From contig CAXTIG010000055.1 of NCBI GenBank assembly GCA_964244295.1, positions 1-40,016 of the forward strand: a DNA stretch of 40,016 bases. Reading direction: 5' to 3'. The stretch comes from JAJAZB01 sp964244295 (lineage in GTDB: Bacteria; Bacteroidota; Bacteroidia; Cytophagales; Spirosomataceae). Under the pieces are notes generated by a model. It was given only the letters and a program-made list of their open reading frames with translations. It was not told where the DNA came from and ran no database searches. Shown here piece after piece: positions 38,306-40,016 of the stretch. The position numbers and the translations under genes are program-made. The number at the start of each line of letters is the position of its first letter. The first letter of the stretch is position 1.

Positions 38306-39828
38306 TACGCCCCCTTATTCTGGTGGTCGAAGCGCTTTTGCTTCACCCGGTTGAGGGGGATTTGCATTCCGCCAGTGGATTCGAGCCAGTCGAACACCTG
38401 GTCGCGGAGGGTCTTGGCAATTTCCTGGTGCTGGGGGCTTTTGATGAGGTTGTTCACCTCGTTGGGGTCGGTTTGCAGGTCGTACAATTCGTTGGTGTCC
38501 CAGACCCCGTAGTTGAAAATAAACTTGTAGCGGTCGGTGCGCACGCCGAACATGGTGGGCGTTTGCGGAAAGTCGATTTCCCAGTAGTATTCGTAAAAAG
38601 CCCGGTCTTTCCAGGGTACTGTTTTCCCGCCTAAGAAAGGCAAAAACGACGCCCCCTGCATCGGTTGAGGCTTTTCCAGCCCGGCGTAGGCCAGCAGCGT
38701 AGGGGCAATGTCCACGTTTTGCACCACCTGCGTGAGTTGAGTGCCGGGCTTCACCACGCTCGGACAGCGCACCAGCAGCGGCACCCGCATGGATTCCTCG
38801 TACATGTGCCGCTTGTCGATGAGTCCCCGCTCGCCGAACGAGAAGCCGTTGTCGCCCATGTACACCACCATCGTGGTTTCATCTAAGCCATTCGCTTTCA
38901 GCCAGTCGAGTACCCGACCCACGCTTTCGTCGACGCCCAGCAGGGTTTCGGCGTACTGGTGGTAAAAGTCATTGAAACCGATTTGCCCGTGGTACATGTA
39001 ATCCACGCCGTGCCAACTGTACCGCTGGGCCTTCACCCACTTCGGAATCCCGGCGGCGTTGACGTTCAGCGGGCGTTCGGGGTCGGTTTTCGCCCTCGGC
39101 CCCCACTGTTTGCTGGTGTCGGTGGCGGTGAGGTACATCGACTCCGGGTAGTTGATGGGCATCCGGGCGTAGCGGCCCCGGTGGCGGCGGGTGGGCTGAA
39201 ATTCGGCGTGAACGGCCTTGTGCGAGAGGTAGAGTAGGAAAGGTTTTTTCTTGTCAACCCCGTCCAGCCACTTCACGGCGTAGTCGGTGAGCAGGTCGGT
39301 GGTGTGGCTGCTGTCGGTGTGTTTCACCTGCTTGCCGTTGATGTTGAAGGTGGGGTTGTAGTACACGCCCTGCCCCCGGAAACTGAGCCAGTAGTTGAAG
39401 CCCGGCTGGGGGGCGTCGTCGGCGTTGCCCATGTGCCACTTGCCCAGGAAGGCGGTTTGGTACCCGGCTTTTTGCAGGATTTCCGGGAAAAATTTCAGCC
39501 CTTTTTGCAGGGGCGCAAAATTATCGACCACCTTGTGGGTGTGGGCGTACTGCCCGCTCAGGATGCTGGCCCGGCTGGGCGAGCACAGCGCGGTACTGAC
39601 GAAGGCGTTTTTTACGTGCGCCCCTTCGCGGGCCAGGCGGTCGAGGTTGGGGGTTTGCAGCCCGGCCACCTTACCCGTAAACCCCATGAAATCGTAACGG
39701 TGGTCGTCGCTGAGAATGAAAATAATGTTTTTCGGCGGGGGCGGGGCGGTCGTGCCGGGGCGGGATGCAGCGAGCGAGGCCAGCAGCGAGGCGGCGAGGA
39801 GGAAGGCGGCGGCGAGTCGGTAGCGCAT
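38302..39828 (-). CDS. S1 family sulfatase
   Basis: A 508-residue exported sulfatase. Signal peptide MRYRLAAAFLLAASLLASLAAS. The alkaline-phosphatase-like fold begins NIIFILSDDHRYDFMGF with metal ligands Asp41-Asp42. The type I signature CSPSRASILSG places the catalytic cysteine at 82 (converted to formylglycine in active enzymes), followed by GQYAHTHKV. Further active-site elements are GKWHMG, HKAVHAEF and YMGDNGFSFGERGLIDK (second pair of metal ligands). The C-terminal subdomain ends in ELYDLQTDPNEVNNL, typical for this family. It likely removes sulfate esters from polysaccharides or other sulfated compounds in the periplasm; the exact substrate is not readable. No sulfatase-maturase gene is in the window. 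It is flanked on both sides by copies of one repeat. Confidence 0.95.
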   Translation of the reverse strand: MRYRLAAAFLLAASLLASLAASRPGTTAPPPPKNIIFILSDDHRYDFMGFTGKVAGLQTPNLDRLAREGAHVKNAFVSTALCSPSRASILSGQYAHTHKVVDNFAPLQKGLKFFPEILQKAGYQTAFLGKWHMGNADDAPQPGFNYWLSFRGQGVYYNPTFNINGKQVKHTDSSHTTDLLTDYAVKWLDGVDKKKPFLLYLSHKAVHAEFQPTRRHRGRYARMPINYPESMYLTATDTSKQWGPRAKTDPERPLNVNAAGIPKWVKAQRYSWHGVDYMYHGQIGFNDFYHQYAETLLGVDESVGRVLDWLKANGLDETTMVVYMGDNGFSFGERGLIDKRHMYEESMRVPLLVRCPSVVKPGTQLTQVVQNVDIAPTLLAYAGLEKPQPMQGASFLPFLGGKTVPWKDRAFYEYYWEIDFPQTPTMFGVRTDRYKFIFNYGVWDTNELYDLQTDPNEVNNLIKSPQHQEIAKTLRDQVFDWLESTGGMQIPLNRVKQKRFDHQNKGAY

Positions 39829-39894
39829 AAAACCAGGGCTATAGAATTTTCTTCAAAGCAAGAACACGGCGGGCGGAAAACCTACCGGCACCGC

Positions 39895-39964
39895 TGATTG
39901 GGTGATTGGGTGATTGAGTGATTGAGTGAGGAGGAAATACACCTGCCTTTTTTCACTCAATCAG
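39895..39964. repeat. GATTGAGT-type repeat (copy B) with four 8-bp tandem units
   Basis: TGATTGGG twice, then TGATTGAG twice (39895-39926), then TGAGGAGGAAATACACC and TGCCTTTTTTCACTCAATC. It matches the core of copy A (38214-38263) in the same orientation but lacks about 15 central bases. It lies about 70 bp upstream of the sulfatase start; the remaining 39829-40016 shows no gene. Confidence 0.82.
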
Positions 39965-40016
39965 GGAATGTTCAACGAAGTGTGTCATTGATTAAACCTT
40001 CAGGTGCGGCCTAACG

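Noticed and set aside
1..40016. tRNA, rRNA or insertion-sequence transposase genes
   Set aside because: I looked through the gaps by eye and found no cloverleaf-like sequence, rRNA sequence or transposase domain; small RNAs cannot be excluded.

Overview
The window looks like a chromosomal segment of a Bacteroidota organism, probably order Cytophagales and near the Spirosoma/Larkinella/Rudanella group. I infer this from gene content, not from a search. The indicators are many LytS-type (His_kinase family) sensor kinases, a propeller/Y_Y_Y sensor, FtsX-type permeases with an N-terminal prefix domain driven by a PadR regulator, an OMP_b-brl_3 outer-membrane protein, DUF6252 and PepSY-like proteins, Bacteroidota-type promoter boxes (TAnnTTTG) and many intergenic palindromes. 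Most of the window is GC-rich. The first ~2.2 kb is clearly AT-rich and looks foreign or fast-evolving.

Layout. 1-2.2 kb: AT-rich segment with a lipoprotein bearing an HExxH motif, interrupted by one in-frame stop, and a small secreted protein. 2.2-7.1 kb: asnS, a Uma2-family protein, a DUF1345 membrane protein, a stand-alone nuoH and a DUF6252-like lipoprotein. 7.1-13.7 kb: a propeller histidine kinase and its LytTR regulator, each preceded by a large palindrome, then a LytS-type kinase and a diheme cytochrome c on the minus strand. 13.9-19.5 kb: PadR regulator and two tandem FtsX-like permeases. 19.6-23.3 kb (minus): 7TM LytS-type kinase bracketed by a directly repeated terminator-like element, a cupin protein and a ZU5-like lipoprotein. 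23.6-27.8 kb: a compact operon kaiC - kaiB - kaiB2 - PAS histidine kinase - CheY-like regulator. 27.9-28.4 kb: a decayed fbaB (class I aldolase). 28.5-33.5 kb: outer-membrane receptor-like protein divergent from an OmpR/HisKA two-component pair, then a PepSY-like protein. 33.5-34.0 kb: remnant of a heavy-metal P-type ATPase. 34.2-37.1 kb: two divergent LytS-type kinases without regulators. 37.1-40 kb: MITE-like repeat, VOC protein and S1 sulfatase flanked by two copies of one repeat.

How the genes work together. Signal transduction dominates: seven histidine kinases (five LytS-type) but only three response regulators. The most distinctive unit is the five-gene Kai operon, with overlapping or nearly touching genes. 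It joins a double-domain KaiC ATPase, a canonical and a divergent KaiB, and a two-component output, with no kaiA in the window. The last gene of this operon appears to have lost its proper C-terminus through a one-base frameshift. Several loci show decay (fbaB, P-type ATPase, the HExxH lipoprotein), and two genes (nuoH and the LytS-type kinase at 11.5 kb) lack an ATG start exactly where palindromic repeats abut their 5' ends.
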